This document shows, one piece after another, positions 13,501 through 20,993 of a stretch of DNA of 64,000 nucleotides. Position numbers and translations under genes: made by a program. Origin of the DNA: DUOA01 sp012839095. Its GTDB lineage: Bacteria; Bacillota; Clostridia; Caldicoprobacterales; DTU083. Every line of letters begins with the position of its first letter. Position 1 is the stretch's first letter. The notes under the pieces are model-generated. The model saw only the letters and a list, made by a program, of their open reading frames with translations, made no database searches and had not been told where the DNA came from. Location of the stretch: positions 1 to 64,000 of the forward strand of contig JBMNJE010000001.1 of NCBI GenBank assembly GCA_050951505.1, read 5' to 3'.

Positions 13501-14124
13501 TCAGTCCGAAGCTTCCTGCTCCGGCTGAATGCTTTTTACAAATATAATATCGTTTATCTTCCATCGGCCTTCCACTTTTCGCATTTCAATTATCTTCTCA
13601 CCATTGTGCCATTGAGGGCTGGGAATCACCAGCTCGATTTCCTGGGATCCCTGCTGATTTTCTTCTCCGCCTTCATTATCCTCATCATCTTCATCTTCCG
13701 TCCGGGGCGGCGTCTGGGCCTCAATCAAACGCTGCCTCATTTCATCAGTAATTTTAAATTTCCAGGAGGATTCCGGTATGACTTCCTCTACGATCATTTC
13801 AGTACTGGATTCCCAGGGCCATACCCACAGTTTTTTGATCTTCAGCTCATAGTCGTAATCCTGAACAATATAATCCTTGAATTGCTCACTTCTAAGCATG
13901 GGATCCGAATTGAGATATTTCAAAGTAAAAAAACGATTCAAATCAACCGCATTCTCATTATGAATAATTACCTCAGCTCTCTGGGTAAGACCGTCATTGG
14001 CTATTACAACAATATTTGCCATATCATAGGCAGTAAAGGTTGCAAGTACAATAAGTAAAATAATGACAGCAATAGCTATGAGCTTCCTGGCAAGAAAGGT
14101 AATCAGCTTTAAGGCGATATTCAA
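13501..14124 (-). CDS. Single-pass membrane protein of unknown function
   Basis: A 207-residue protein with one N-terminal transmembrane helix (residues about 12-33, KLIAIAVIILLIVLATFTAY) and an extracytoplasmic part. Near residues 140-155 there is a strongly acidic, low-complexity linker (EDEDDEDNEGGEENQQG). The final segment (GEKIIEMRKVEGRWKINDII) resembles the end of small NTF2- or DUF4878-like folds that finish in a hydrophobic strand. I do not recognise a named family. It stands alone between two terminators. Confidence 0.65.
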   Translation of the reverse strand: MNIALKLITFLARKLIAIAVIILLIVLATFTAYDMANIVVIANDGLTQRAEVIIHNENAVDLNRFFTLKYLNSDPMLRSEQFKDYIVQDYDYELKIKKLWVWPWESSTEMIVEEVIPESSWKFKITDEMRQRLIEAQTPPRTEDEDDEDNEGGEENQQGSQEIELVIPSPQWHNGEKIIEMRKVEGRWKINDIIFVKSIQPEQEASD

Positions 14125-14230
14125 TTACAAGCACCTCTTTCACTCGAATGGTTCAACCCTTAAGGGCTTTTCCATATCCAATTGACTTCCGATTTCGGCT
14201 GTCTTCAATATAATAGCAACATATTAACAC

Positions 14231-14260
14231 AAAAAAAAGACTTTGTAAATTTACAAAGTC
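14231..14260 (-). terminator. Strong intrinsic terminator of the nqr operon
   Basis: A perfect 11-bp inverted repeat, GACTTTGTAAA/TTTACAAAGTC, followed on the minus strand by eight T residues. It is placed 18 nt after the stop of the last gene of the nqr operon. Confidence 0.92.
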
Positions 14261-14278
14261 AGACAGCATTTATGTCCA

Positions 14279-14743
14279 TCAGTCCTTGATTTCCAGAATT
14301 CGAACCAAGTCCACCGGTTCCACCCGGAAGGGCGAGCCCTTACCCTCGTAGAAGCCATGCTCCCGGATCATATGTATATTTAAAGAAGTCCAGCTTATTT
14401 CTTCTCCGGTTTTCCTGTTTAAAACCCGTACATTTTCCTTGGGATACATACCCATGTGATTAAAGGGACAGGCTATGCTCCCGCGGGAATCCTCCACTGT
14501 AACCTCTAAGAAACCGTCTATCATGACGGGATAACCAAAGCCTTCCCGCCCTTTGTCGGTAAGCTCTTCCATGCGTTCGGCCAAAATCTGGTGAGTAAGC
14601 TGAAGATCAGCAACAGTCAGCCCGTCGTCCAGCAGAATGTCTGCCAGGCTTCTTTTGTCATTTCCCAGGAATCCGGTATGGCTTATTTCCCCCGGCATCA
14701 TATTTTTTTCCACTATATCCAACCTCGGATCTTTCTTCAACAT
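14279..14743 (-). CDS. Uncharacterised protein at the end of the nqr operon
   Basis: A 154-residue soluble protein without recognised domains. It begins MLKKDPRLDIVEKNMMPGEI and contains two Cys-free alpha/beta segments (KSLADILLDDGLTVAD-like region; GFGYPVMIDGFLEVTVEDSR) and the stretch SIACPFNHMGMYPKENVRV. It starts 9 bp after nqrF and ends at a strong terminator, so it is cotranscribed with the electron-transfer complex and may be an assembly or accessory factor. That role is inferred from position only. Confidence 0.65.
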   Translation of the reverse strand: MLKKDPRLDIVEKNMMPGEISHTGFLGNDKRSLADILLDDGLTVADLQLTHQILAERMEELTDKGREGFGYPVMIDGFLEVTVEDSRGSIACPFNHMGMYPKENVRVLNRKTGEEISWTSLNIHMIREHGFYEGKGSPFRVEPVDLVRILEIKD

Positions 14744-14752
14744 GATCCCCCC

Positions 14753-15859
14753 CTAGAACTTATCGTAGTAGATGTTTTCCTCTGCCACTCCCTTGGAAAG
14801 CAGAACACGGATGCAGGCATCGATCATGCCCGGGCTGCCGCAAAGGTATGCTTCCACATTGGAACCGTCCGTTACATGACGGTCCACCACTTCTGTAATA
14901 AGCCCGGTTTCACCTGTCCAGTCGTCTCCTTCCGCCGCACCTGATAAGGCCGGAATAAAACGGAAATTTGGCAACTTATCTTCAAAAGCCTTCATTTCAT
15001 CCACATAGTATAGATCCCGTTTTCCTACACAGCCAAAGAAAAAGCTGGTTTTGCGCTGAATACCTTCTTCCTCTATCTGATGAAGAATGGACTTTATAGG
15101 TGCCAGACCGGAGCCTCCTGCTATGCATATAATCTCCCGCTCGGATTCCCGCAGGTAGAAGTCGCCATATGGACCGTTTATGTGCAGGGTATCTCCTTCC
15201 TTCAGGTAATCAAACACATAAGTAGTGCATATGCCTTCCGGCACCTTCCGGATAATGAGCTGGATGCAATCATGCTGGGAAGGGGAGGAGGCAATTGAGT
15301 AAGCTCTGTAAACCTCTTCCGTGCTTTTGCCGTACTGAGGTGCCTTTATCTGCACATACTGGCCGGCCTTGAACTTTACTTCCTCTCCTTCAGGAAGCCG
15401 AAGGTACAGCGCTTTGATATCATGAGTAAGATCCTCTATTTTCTCCACCACAGTGGCGTATTCCCTGATGCTGAACAGCTCTTCAGGTATTTGGATAACA
15501 AGGTCTTCTCTTACCTTCACCTGACAGGACAGCCTTACATTATCCTCCTGCTCTTCATTTGTAAGGTAGGGGGTTTCCGTGGGCAGAAGAGGGCCGCCGC
15601 CTGAAATCACCTTTACTTTGCAAAGCCCGCAGCTACCCCGCCCGCCGCAGGCAGAGGGTATGAAAATATTGTTTTGTATCAGGCTGCCCAGCAGATGGTT
15701 TCCGCCTTTTACCTCCAGCACCTGATCCTCATTGATGGTAATTTTACATGTTCCGTAATTCAGCAGAAAGCGTTCAGCCAGGGTCAGCAGAGCAGCCAGA
15801 AATACACTGATGCCTGTTATAATCGAAACTGTTTGTAAAACTTCAACTGCCATCATCAT
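14753..15859 (-). CDS. nqrF: Na+-translocating NADH dehydrogenase subunit F (NqrF)
   Basis: A 368-residue electron-input subunit. It has one N-terminal transmembrane anchor (residues about 8-28), then a plant-type [2Fe-2S] domain with cysteines in SACGGRGSCGLCKVKV and a fourth Cys in LSCQVKV. A ferredoxin-NADP reductase-like module follows, with FAD-binding RAYSIASSPS and NADH-binding IAGGSGLAPIKSIL, ending in YYDKF. Slightly shorter than the ~408 residues of the Vibrio protein but with all cofactor motifs. It starts 6 bp after nqrE. It would take electrons from NADH and pass them into the membrane subunits. Confidence 0.93.
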   Translation of the reverse strand: MMMAVEVLQTVSIITGISVFLAALLTLAERFLLNYGTCKITINEDQVLEVKGGNHLLGSLIQNNIFIPSACGGRGSCGLCKVKVISGGGPLLPTETPYLTNEEQEDNVRLSCQVKVREDLVIQIPEELFSIREYATVVEKIEDLTHDIKALYLRLPEGEEVKFKAGQYVQIKAPQYGKSTEEVYRAYSIASSPSQHDCIQLIIRKVPEGICTTYVFDYLKEGDTLHINGPYGDFYLRESEREIICIAGGSGLAPIKSILHQIEEEGIQRKTSFFFGCVGKRDLYYVDEMKAFEDKLPNFRFIPALSGAAEGDDWTGETGLITEVVDRHVTDGSNVEAYLCGSPGMIDACIRVLLSKGVAEENIYYDKF

Positions 15860-15865
15860 TCCCCC

Positions 15866-16453
15866 CTATGAAATGGATATAATGCCGGAAAACCCTATAA
15901 AAGCCAGTGCCATTATTCCTGTAACAATCATTGCAAAGCCTGCTCCCTGCAATCCTTTCGGCAGCCTGGTCTCATCCACCTTCTGCCGGATGCCGGCCAA
16001 AGCCAGAATGGCCAGGGTCCATCCGATGCCGCCGCCTGCTCCATAGGCCAGGGATTGCAGCAGGTTGTATTCACGTATAACCATAAACAGGGCTACGCCA
16101 AGAATGGCACAATTAACAGTAATCAGGGGAAGGAATATGCCCAGGGTATAATAGAGATTGGGCAGAAAACGCTCCAGTACCATCTCTACCAGTTGAACAA
16201 AGGCTGCTATGACAATAATAAAGACTATGTACATCAGGTACTCCAATTCATAGGGAACAAGTATGTAATGGTATACCAGGTAATTCAATACAGTTGTTGC
16301 CGTCATAACGAATATAACAGCCTGCCCCAGCCCCAGTGAGGACTTAAGATCCCTGGAAATGGACAGATAGGAGCACATCCCGAGAAAATTGGTTAAGAGT
16401 ACATTGCTGGTAAAGATAGAAGCAAAGAAAATAACAAAAGGACTAATTTCCAC
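15866..16453 (-). CDS. nqrE: Na+-translocating NADH dehydrogenase subunit E
   Basis: A 195-residue integral membrane subunit with about six transmembrane helices. The conserved half-repeats typical of NqrE/RnfA are visible (TNFLGMCSYLSIS near residue 25 and FLPLITVNCAILGVALF near residue 115). These carry the cysteines that, in the structures of Nqr, ligate the iron centre shared with subunit D. The second block matches NqrE more closely than RnfA. Its start overlaps nqrD by 11 nt. Confidence 0.92.
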   Translation of the reverse strand: MEISPFVIFFASIFTSNVLLTNFLGMCSYLSISRDLKSSLGLGQAVIFVMTATTVLNYLVYHYILVPYELEYLMYIVFIIVIAAFVQLVEMVLERFLPNLYYTLGIFLPLITVNCAILGVALFMVIREYNLLQSLAYGAGGGIGWTLAILALAGIRQKVDETRLPKGLQGAGFAMIVTGIMALAFIGFSGIISIS

Positions 16454-17093
16454 TTGCCTGCACCCCCTTGTTTATTGTCTGATCAGATGCCGCTGATTTT
16501 TTTGCTGTAATTGAATGTGCAATCCATATTATTGACGCCAGTACGAAAAAGGCACTGGGGGCCATTACCATTATGGTCCATGGTGTCCACCAATCGCCCA
16601 GAATGGGGAAACCCAGAATAGTTCCAAATCCCATTAGCTCGCGGACGATTGCTATGGCTGTAAGAACCAGAGTGTATCCCATACCGGACATAAACCCATC
16701 ATAGAAGGAAATGAGTGGTTTGTTCATCTGAGCAAAAGCCTCACAGCGGCCCATAATAATACAGTTGGTAATGATCAGACCGACGTAGGGTCCCAAAGCC
16801 TTGCTCATATCAGGGTAAAAGGCGCGCAGAACTATGTCTACCAGGATAACATAAAAAGCGATAATCAGGGTTTGTGCCATCATCCTGACCCGTGTGGGCA
16901 TAATTTTGCGAAGGGCGGAAACCGTGAGGCTGGAAAAGCCGGTAACCAGCGAAACTCCGATGCCCATAACCAAGGTATTGGATACCAGATTGGTAACCGC
17001 CAGAGCGGAGCAGATACCCAGGATCTGCCTTATTACAGGATTGTCCGTCCACAGGGTTTGCTTTGCAATTTCACGATAATTGGATGAAGCCAT
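16443..17093 (-). CDS. nqrD: Na+-translocating NADH dehydrogenase subunit D
   Basis: A 216-residue membrane subunit with about six helices. It has the NqrD/RnfE signature blocks NPVIRQILGICSALAVTN and VGLIITNCIIMGRCEAFA, each with the conserved Cys. The block wording is closer to NqrD than to RnfE. It pairs with subunit E across the membrane. It abuts nqrC: start 17093 overlaps the nqrC stop. Confidence 0.92.
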   Translation of the reverse strand: MASSNYREIAKQTLWTDNPVIRQILGICSALAVTNLVSNTLVMGIGVSLVTGFSSLTVSALRKIMPTRVRMMAQTLIIAFYVILVDIVLRAFYPDMSKALGPYVGLIITNCIIMGRCEAFAQMNKPLISFYDGFMSGMGYTLVLTAIAIVRELMGFGTILGFPILGDWWTPWTIMVMAPSAFFVLASIIWIAHSITAKKSAASDQTINKGVQASGN

Positions 17094-17698
17094 CAGTTGC
17101 CACCTCCTGTCAGGGTTTTAACCTCCTGAATGGATTCATTTATTATATTAAGCAGGGCATTAGAGGTAGAAGTAGCACCGGTAATGGCATCCACCTGTCC
17201 CTCACTGCCGGCAGAGGCATAGCGTATTGGTTCCCCTTCCTCATACAGTACAATCTTACGGAACTGTTCCTTGAACCAATCTTCCTCTATACGCCCTCCC
17301 AGACCCGGAGTTTCATTCTGAGATATGAAATCCATGCCCAGTACTGTCTTAAAATCCTGATCCAGAGCTATTATCCCCGATATGCTTCCCCACAAGCCGG
17401 GACCTTCAAAGGGAATGGCATAACCTATGCTTCCGTCTTCCCTTTCATATTTATATAGGGTGAGCCCATTTACTTCTGTCTCATGGATGGACCTTTCATA
17501 AAGCTCTTCCAATTCCGCCGAACTAACACCAGCCGGTATTGCCAATTCAAGGGCATTCATTTGAGCCTTAATCTCGCTCAGCCGGGCATTGGCCTGAATC
17601 AAAGGCCGGGAGTATACATATACACCGGAAAGGATGCCCGTAAATACAGCAGTGCATATAAACATAAATACCAGATTGAACCAGGGTTTATCCTTCAT
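17093..17698 (-). CDS. nqrC: FMN-binding subunit C (NqrC/RnfG family)
   Basis: A 201-residue protein with one N-terminal transmembrane helix (residues about 8-28) and an extracytoplasmic FMN-binding domain. The covalent flavin site is the Thr in DAITGATSTSNALL near residue 175. Gly-rich ETPGLGGRIEEDWF is the conserved loop of the FMN_bind domain. Shorter than Vibrio NqrC (~255) and nearer RnfG in size, so the C/G distinction is not certain. It overlaps nqrB by 4 nt. Confidence 0.88.
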   Translation of the reverse strand: MKDKPWFNLVFMFICTAVFTGILSGVYVYSRPLIQANARLSEIKAQMNALELAIPAGVSSAELEELYERSIHETEVNGLTLYKYEREDGSIGYAIPFEGPGLWGSISGIIALDQDFKTVLGMDFISQNETPGLGGRIEEDWFKEQFRKIVLYEEGEPIRYASAGSEGQVDAITGATSTSNALLNIINESIQEVKTLTGGGN

Positions 17699-18705
17699 GC
17701 GGCCACCCTCCTTTTTGCAGTATTGGTTTTCCAGGATTTAATTACGATATCCAGCAGAGGCACGAAAGAGTTCATAATAAGAATTGCAAACATCATTCCT
17801 TCAGGAAAGAGGGAGAATTCACGTATCAGTACTGCTATGATTCCTGTCAGCAGTCCAAATATGACTTTGCCCTGTTCAGTTGAAGGTGCGGTAATAGGAT
17901 CGGTTGCCATGAACACCGCCCCAAACAATACCCCGCCTGAAAGAATTGCATACAGGGGATCAGGGAATCGGGAGATTCCGGACAGGTAGAATATGGTTTC
18001 CATGCCCAGTACTCCAATCAGTACTGTAGTTATGATTTTCCAGGAGGCTGTTTTCCTGATTATGAGATAAATACCTGCCAGGACAATTAGTATGGTGCTG
18101 ATTTCTCCCATGGAACCGGAAACATTTCCCAAGAGCAGCTGCAGATGACCGGGTAAATGACCGCCCCCGCCGACTGCAGCCAACGGCGTTGAACTGCTCA
18201 CACCGTCGGTGATCCCGGGAACCCATTTGGCAAAGCCTCCGGGAAAGCCTGTAAAGGGTTCTGTCCATCTGTTGGTCATGGCAGCGGGAAAGGTAATGAA
18301 GACGAATACCCTGCCCAGTATTGCAGGATTGAATACGTTTCGGGCATACCCGCCAAATATCTGTTTGCCGAAAACCACTGCAAATACAATTCCCACTACG
18401 GCTATCCAGTAGGGTACGGTAACAGGCAGGATCAAAGTGAACAGAAAGCATGTTACCAATACGGATTCCGATGGTTTGCCCTTCCTGGTTTTCTCAAAGA
18501 AATACTCGGCGGTTACCCCTGCTGCCGTAACAAGGGCCAAAACAGACAATACTCTCCATCCAAATGAATACACGGAAAAAACGAGGATGGGAGTAAGAGA
18601 AAGCAAGACTCTTCTCATCATTGGCTGTTTACGCAGAAGTGTTCTTAGAAATGCTGATGGTTTACCGTTCTCCTTGCGCGCTTTTGTCTGTATCTGCGCA
18701 ACCAT
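17695..18705 (-). CDS. nqrB: Membrane subunit B (NqrB/RnfD family)
   Basis: A 336-residue membrane subunit with about ten helices. The flavinylation site is seen as DGVSSSTPLAAV (Thr) near residue 168, and the conserved NVFNPAILGRVFVF is near 125. It lacks part of the N-terminal extension of Vibrio NqrB and matches RnfD in length. It is the first gene of the operon nqrB-C-D-E-F plus one, preceded by GGGGTGA. No nqrA lies before it: upstream is a divergent riboswitch transcript. The complex is probably a Na+ pump coupled to NADH oxidation, with an unknown acceptor. Confidence 0.88.
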   Translation of the reverse strand: MVAQIQTKARKENGKPSAFLRTLLRKQPMMRRVLLSLTPILVFSVYSFGWRVLSVLALVTAAGVTAEYFFEKTRKGKPSESVLVTCFLFTLILPVTVPYWIAVVGIVFAVVFGKQIFGGYARNVFNPAILGRVFVFITFPAAMTNRWTEPFTGFPGGFAKWVPGITDGVSSSTPLAAVGGGGHLPGHLQLLLGNVSGSMGEISTILIVLAGIYLIIRKTASWKIITTVLIGVLGMETIFYLSGISRFPDPLYAILSGGVLFGAVFMATDPITAPSTEQGKVIFGLLTGIIAVLIREFSLFPEGMMFAILIMNSFVPLLDIVIKSWKTNTAKRRVAA

Positions 18706-18781
18706 AAGCTCACCCCTTATGTAAAAATATGTAGTTTGATACTATAATACACCATGGAGGAGTTTTTGTAACAAAAACCTA

Positions 18782-18810
18782 TTGATTTGCATGAAGGAAT
18801 CGTATATTAT
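18782..18810 (+). promoter_or_regulatory. Promoter of the B12-riboswitch transcript
   Basis: TTGATT (18782-18787), 17-nt spacer, TATTAT (18805-18810), about 30 nt upstream of the riboswitch aptamer. Confidence 0.65.
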
Positions 18811-18834
18811 ATTTGTAACAACTAAATAGAGCTG

Positions 18835-19020
18835 CTTGGTACAGGTTGCATACATGCATTAATAGGGAAACAGGTTTAAATCCTGTGCGGTCCCGCCGCC
18901 GTGATAGCAAAGCGATTTCAGCAGCCCTAGGGCTGCAACCACTGGGAAACCGGGAAGGTATATCGCATTTCACTATTGTTTGCTTCAGCCGGAAGACCTG
19001 CCTGTAACGAAACACCGGTA
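18835..19020 (+). promoter_or_regulatory. Cobalamin (adenosylcobalamin-type) riboswitch
   Basis: Conserved core elements appear in order on the plus strand: TTAATAGGGAAACAGGT, GTGCGGTCCCGCCGCCGTGA, CACTGGGAAACCGGGAAGG, and the B12 box AGCCGGAAGACCTGCCT at 18987-19003. It precedes the DUF4430 and ECF S-component genes, and a terminator lies in between. It should repress them when cobalamin is present. Confidence 0.95.
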
Positions 19021-19135
19021 ACTTCACGGTAGATGGAGGGGTGTTGTGCAAGATGCTGCAAATCATACAGGCAGAAGAATCTGTATAAGTGCCTGTATAT
19101 AAGTGGTTTGCATTTTATGCTTCCTGCTGCATATA

Positions 19136-19170
19136 CCCCCTTCAGCCGACGGTTGAAGGGTTTTTATTTT
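19136..19170 (+). terminator. Riboswitch-controlled terminator
   Basis: A 10-bp hairpin, CCCTTCAGCC-GAC-GGTTGAAGGG, followed by TTTTTATTTT, between the B12 aptamer and the first gene at 19290. It is most likely the expression platform, which ends transcription early when ligand is bound. Confidence 0.88.
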
Positions 19171-19289
19171 GTTTTGCTGCAGCTTGGGAAAGGAGGCCAA
19201 AGAGAAAGTCTTTTTATGCATTAAGAAGTTAATTTCCGGATACCTTATTTTGACAGCATACTAAGGAATTGTTAAACAGGAGGAAGAAA

Positions 19290-19685
19290 ATGAAGAAAAA
19301 AATTATTACCGTTGTGTCAGTCATTTTGGCTGCAGTTGTATTGTTTGCAGCATATAAAGTGTTCCTGGCTCCAAAAGGGACGGAAGGCTCCAAGCAGGTA
19401 ACTGTACAGATAGTAATTGAAAAGGAAAATATAGACGAAACCTTTACCTACAAAACAGATCATGAATTTTTAACTGACCTGTTAAAGGAAAAGCAGGATG
19501 AACTGGGTGCAAGCTTTGAATCCTTTGATTTCGGAACCATGATAACGGGTTTGATGAACTATTCAGTGGATCCTAATAGTGAGTATTTCCACTTCCAGGT
19601 AAATGGTGAAGACTCCATGGTAGGAACCGATGACACCCCTATACAGGACGGAGACAGCTATAAATTTGTACTTTCCACTTTTTAG
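19290..19685 (+). CDS. DUF4430 (transcobalamin-like) membrane-anchored protein
   Basis: A 131-residue protein with a basic start and one hydrophobic anchor (residues about 4-24), then a compact extracytoplasmic domain of the DUF4430 type, related to the C-terminal domain of transcobalamin/intrinsic factor. Visible segments include VTVQIVIEKENIDETFTYKT, HEFLTDLLKEK, MNYSVDPNSEYFHFQVNG and DTPIQDGDSYKFVLS. Start ATG 19290 is chosen because AGGAGG lies 7 nt upstream; the longer frame from 19269 lacks this. Together with the riboswitch and the next gene it points to cobalamin capture at the cell surface. Confidence 0.85.
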   Translation: MKKKIITVVSVILAAVVLFAAYKVFLAPKGTEGSKQVTVQIVIEKENIDETFTYKTDHEFLTDLLKEKQDELGASFESFDFGTMITGLMNYSVDPNSEYFHFQVNGEDSMVGTDDTPIQDGDSYKFVLSTF

Positions 19686-19693
19686 AGGCAGAT

Positions 19694-20197
19694 ATGAAAA
19701 TTCGTGATATTGTTTTGGTCGGAATTTTCAGTGCAGCAGCTACCGCCGGTAAGCTGGTCCTCAGCTTCATACCCAATGTGGAAATTGTTACCCTGCTCTT
19801 TATCCTCTTCACGGTGACACTGGGCTTGAAACGAAGCTTCTTTATCACCCTGGTGTTTGTTTCAACGGATATTCTGCTGTACGGCTTTTCCACCTGGGTT
19901 ATAGGATATTATTTAATATGGCCCTTGCTGGTGCTTATAACTTCGATGCTTGGCAGGAAGTTTAACTCAGAGTACGCCTTTGCCATTATAGGGGGCTTGT
20001 TCGGATTCCTGTTCGGAGCGTTTTTTGCCATCACTGAATCCTTTTTCTACGGGCTTTCTTATGGGTTTGCCTACTGGGTAAACGGCCTGCTCTTTGACCT
20101 GGTACACGGAGTCTCCAATTTTATTATTATTCTGTTTCTTTTTAAACCTCTTAAGAAGATGCTGGATTCACAAATGGCCAGATGGCAGATATTATAA
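19694..20197 (+). CDS. ECF-transporter S component, probably for cobalamin
   Basis: A 167-residue integral membrane protein with five to six helices, in the size range of ECF substrate-specific components. It begins KIRDIVLVGIFSAAATAGKL and shows the small-residue AxxxA-like pattern in helix 1 that contacts the EcfT coupling helices. It starts 8 bp after the DUF4430 gene under a B12 riboswitch, so cobalamin is the likely substrate (CbrT-like). No EcfA or EcfT genes are nearby; a shared energising module elsewhere would be needed. Confidence 0.85.
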   Translation: MKIRDIVLVGIFSAAATAGKLVLSFIPNVEIVTLLFILFTVTLGLKRSFFITLVFVSTDILLYGFSTWVIGYYLIWPLLVLITSMLGRKFNSEYAFAIIGGLFGFLFGAFFAITESFFYGLSYGFAYWVNGLLFDLVHGVSNFIIILFLFKPLKKMLDSQMARWQIL

Positions 20198-20210
20198 TCT
20201 CCTTGCCTCA

Positions 20211-20224
20211 TTCTCAATTGAGAA
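20211..20224. promoter_or_regulatory. Palindrome upstream of rubrerythrin
   Basis: A perfect 14-bp palindrome, TTCTCAATTGAGAA, followed by TTGTTATCG, about 100 bp before the rubrerythrin start and just after the S-component gene. The AT-rich symmetric sequence could be an operator for a Fur/PerR-type repressor, but it also follows a stop codon and may simply be part of a transcript end. Weak evidence. Confidence 0.3.
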
Positions 20225-20326
20225 TTGTTATCGATTGCTGCTTCCTAAAAAAATTCAGTGAAAGTGTTTGGCTGCTGTAATTATGGGTATGAATAAAATT
20301 GTTGAGACTTAGAAGGAGGTTATCAA

Positions 20327-20920
20327 ATGAAAAGCTTAGCAGGAACAAAAACACGTGAAAATCTTTTAAAATCATTTGCCGGGGAATCCCAGGCACGGGC
20401 AAGATATGTCATGTATGCCAAGGCAGCGGAAAAAGAAGGCTACAGACAGATAGCCAAGCTCTTTATGGAGACAGCCGACAATGAATATCAGCATGGCAAA
20501 AGATTTTTCAATTTCCTGGTTGAGGGTCTGAAGGAAGAGCTGCCCACCGTGGTGGAAATCAGCGCAGGTTACCCTGTAGCAAAAGGCGATACCATTGAAA
20601 ACTTGAAGGCTGCTGCAGCCGGAGAAAAAGAAGAATGGGATGAGCTGTATCCGGAATTTGCAAGAATAGCAAAGGAAGAAGGATTCCCAGAGGTTGCTGC
20701 TGCATACCTGAAAATAGCGGATGCAGAAAAGCGCCATGAAATCAGGTTCAACAAGCTGAGGGAAAACGTAGAAAAAGGCATTGTGTTCCAGAGAGAGGAA
20801 ACCAGGGAATGGATATGCCAGAAGTGCGGTTATGTACATACCGGAAACTCTGCCCCGAATACCTGCCCCACCTGCCTGCATCCTCAGGCATACTTCGAGC
20901 TTTTTGTTGAAAACTATTAA
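20327..20920 (+). CDS. rbr: Rubrerythrin
   Basis: A 197-residue non-haem iron peroxidase used by anaerobes to remove hydrogen peroxide. The N-terminal ferritin-like four-helix bundle carries the di-iron ligands in GESQARARYVMYAKAAEKEG and the second-half EKRHEIRF, with DNEYQH between. The C-terminal rubredoxin-like domain has Cys pairs in WICQKCGYVH and APNTCPTCLH. Full length. A strong AGGAGG precedes ATG 20327. Monocistronic, with its own terminator. Confidence 0.97.
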   Translation: MKSLAGTKTRENLLKSFAGESQARARYVMYAKAAEKEGYRQIAKLFMETADNEYQHGKRFFNFLVEGLKEELPTVVEISAGYPVAKGDTIENLKAAAAGEKEEWDELYPEFARIAKEEGFPEVAAAYLKIADAEKRHEIRFNKLRENVEKGIVFQREETREWICQKCGYVHTGNSAPNTCPTCLHPQAYFELFVENY

Positions 20921-20958
20921 TCACCGGAAAACCGGAGAGGCTCTCTGACGGTAGTATC

Positions 20959-20993
20959 AAGGCCGTTGACAGAAGTCAACGGCCTTTGTTTTT
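20959..20993. terminator. Terminator between rbr and the GH29 gene
   Basis: A perfect 12-bp inverted repeat, AAGGCCGTTGAC/GTCAACGGCCTT, followed by TGTTTTTA on the plus strand. Its reverse can also serve the converging fucosidase operon. Confidence 0.88.

Noticed and set aside
14753..18705. Calling the operon a standard Rnf complex
   Set aside because: rnfB and rnfC are missing, subunits D and E match NqrD/NqrE wording better, and the last subunit is NqrF with 2Fe-2S, FAD and NADH domains.
18782..19170. B12 riboswitch as regulator of the nqr operon
   Set aside because: The aptamer, B12 box and terminator are all on the plus strand, reading away from nqrB.
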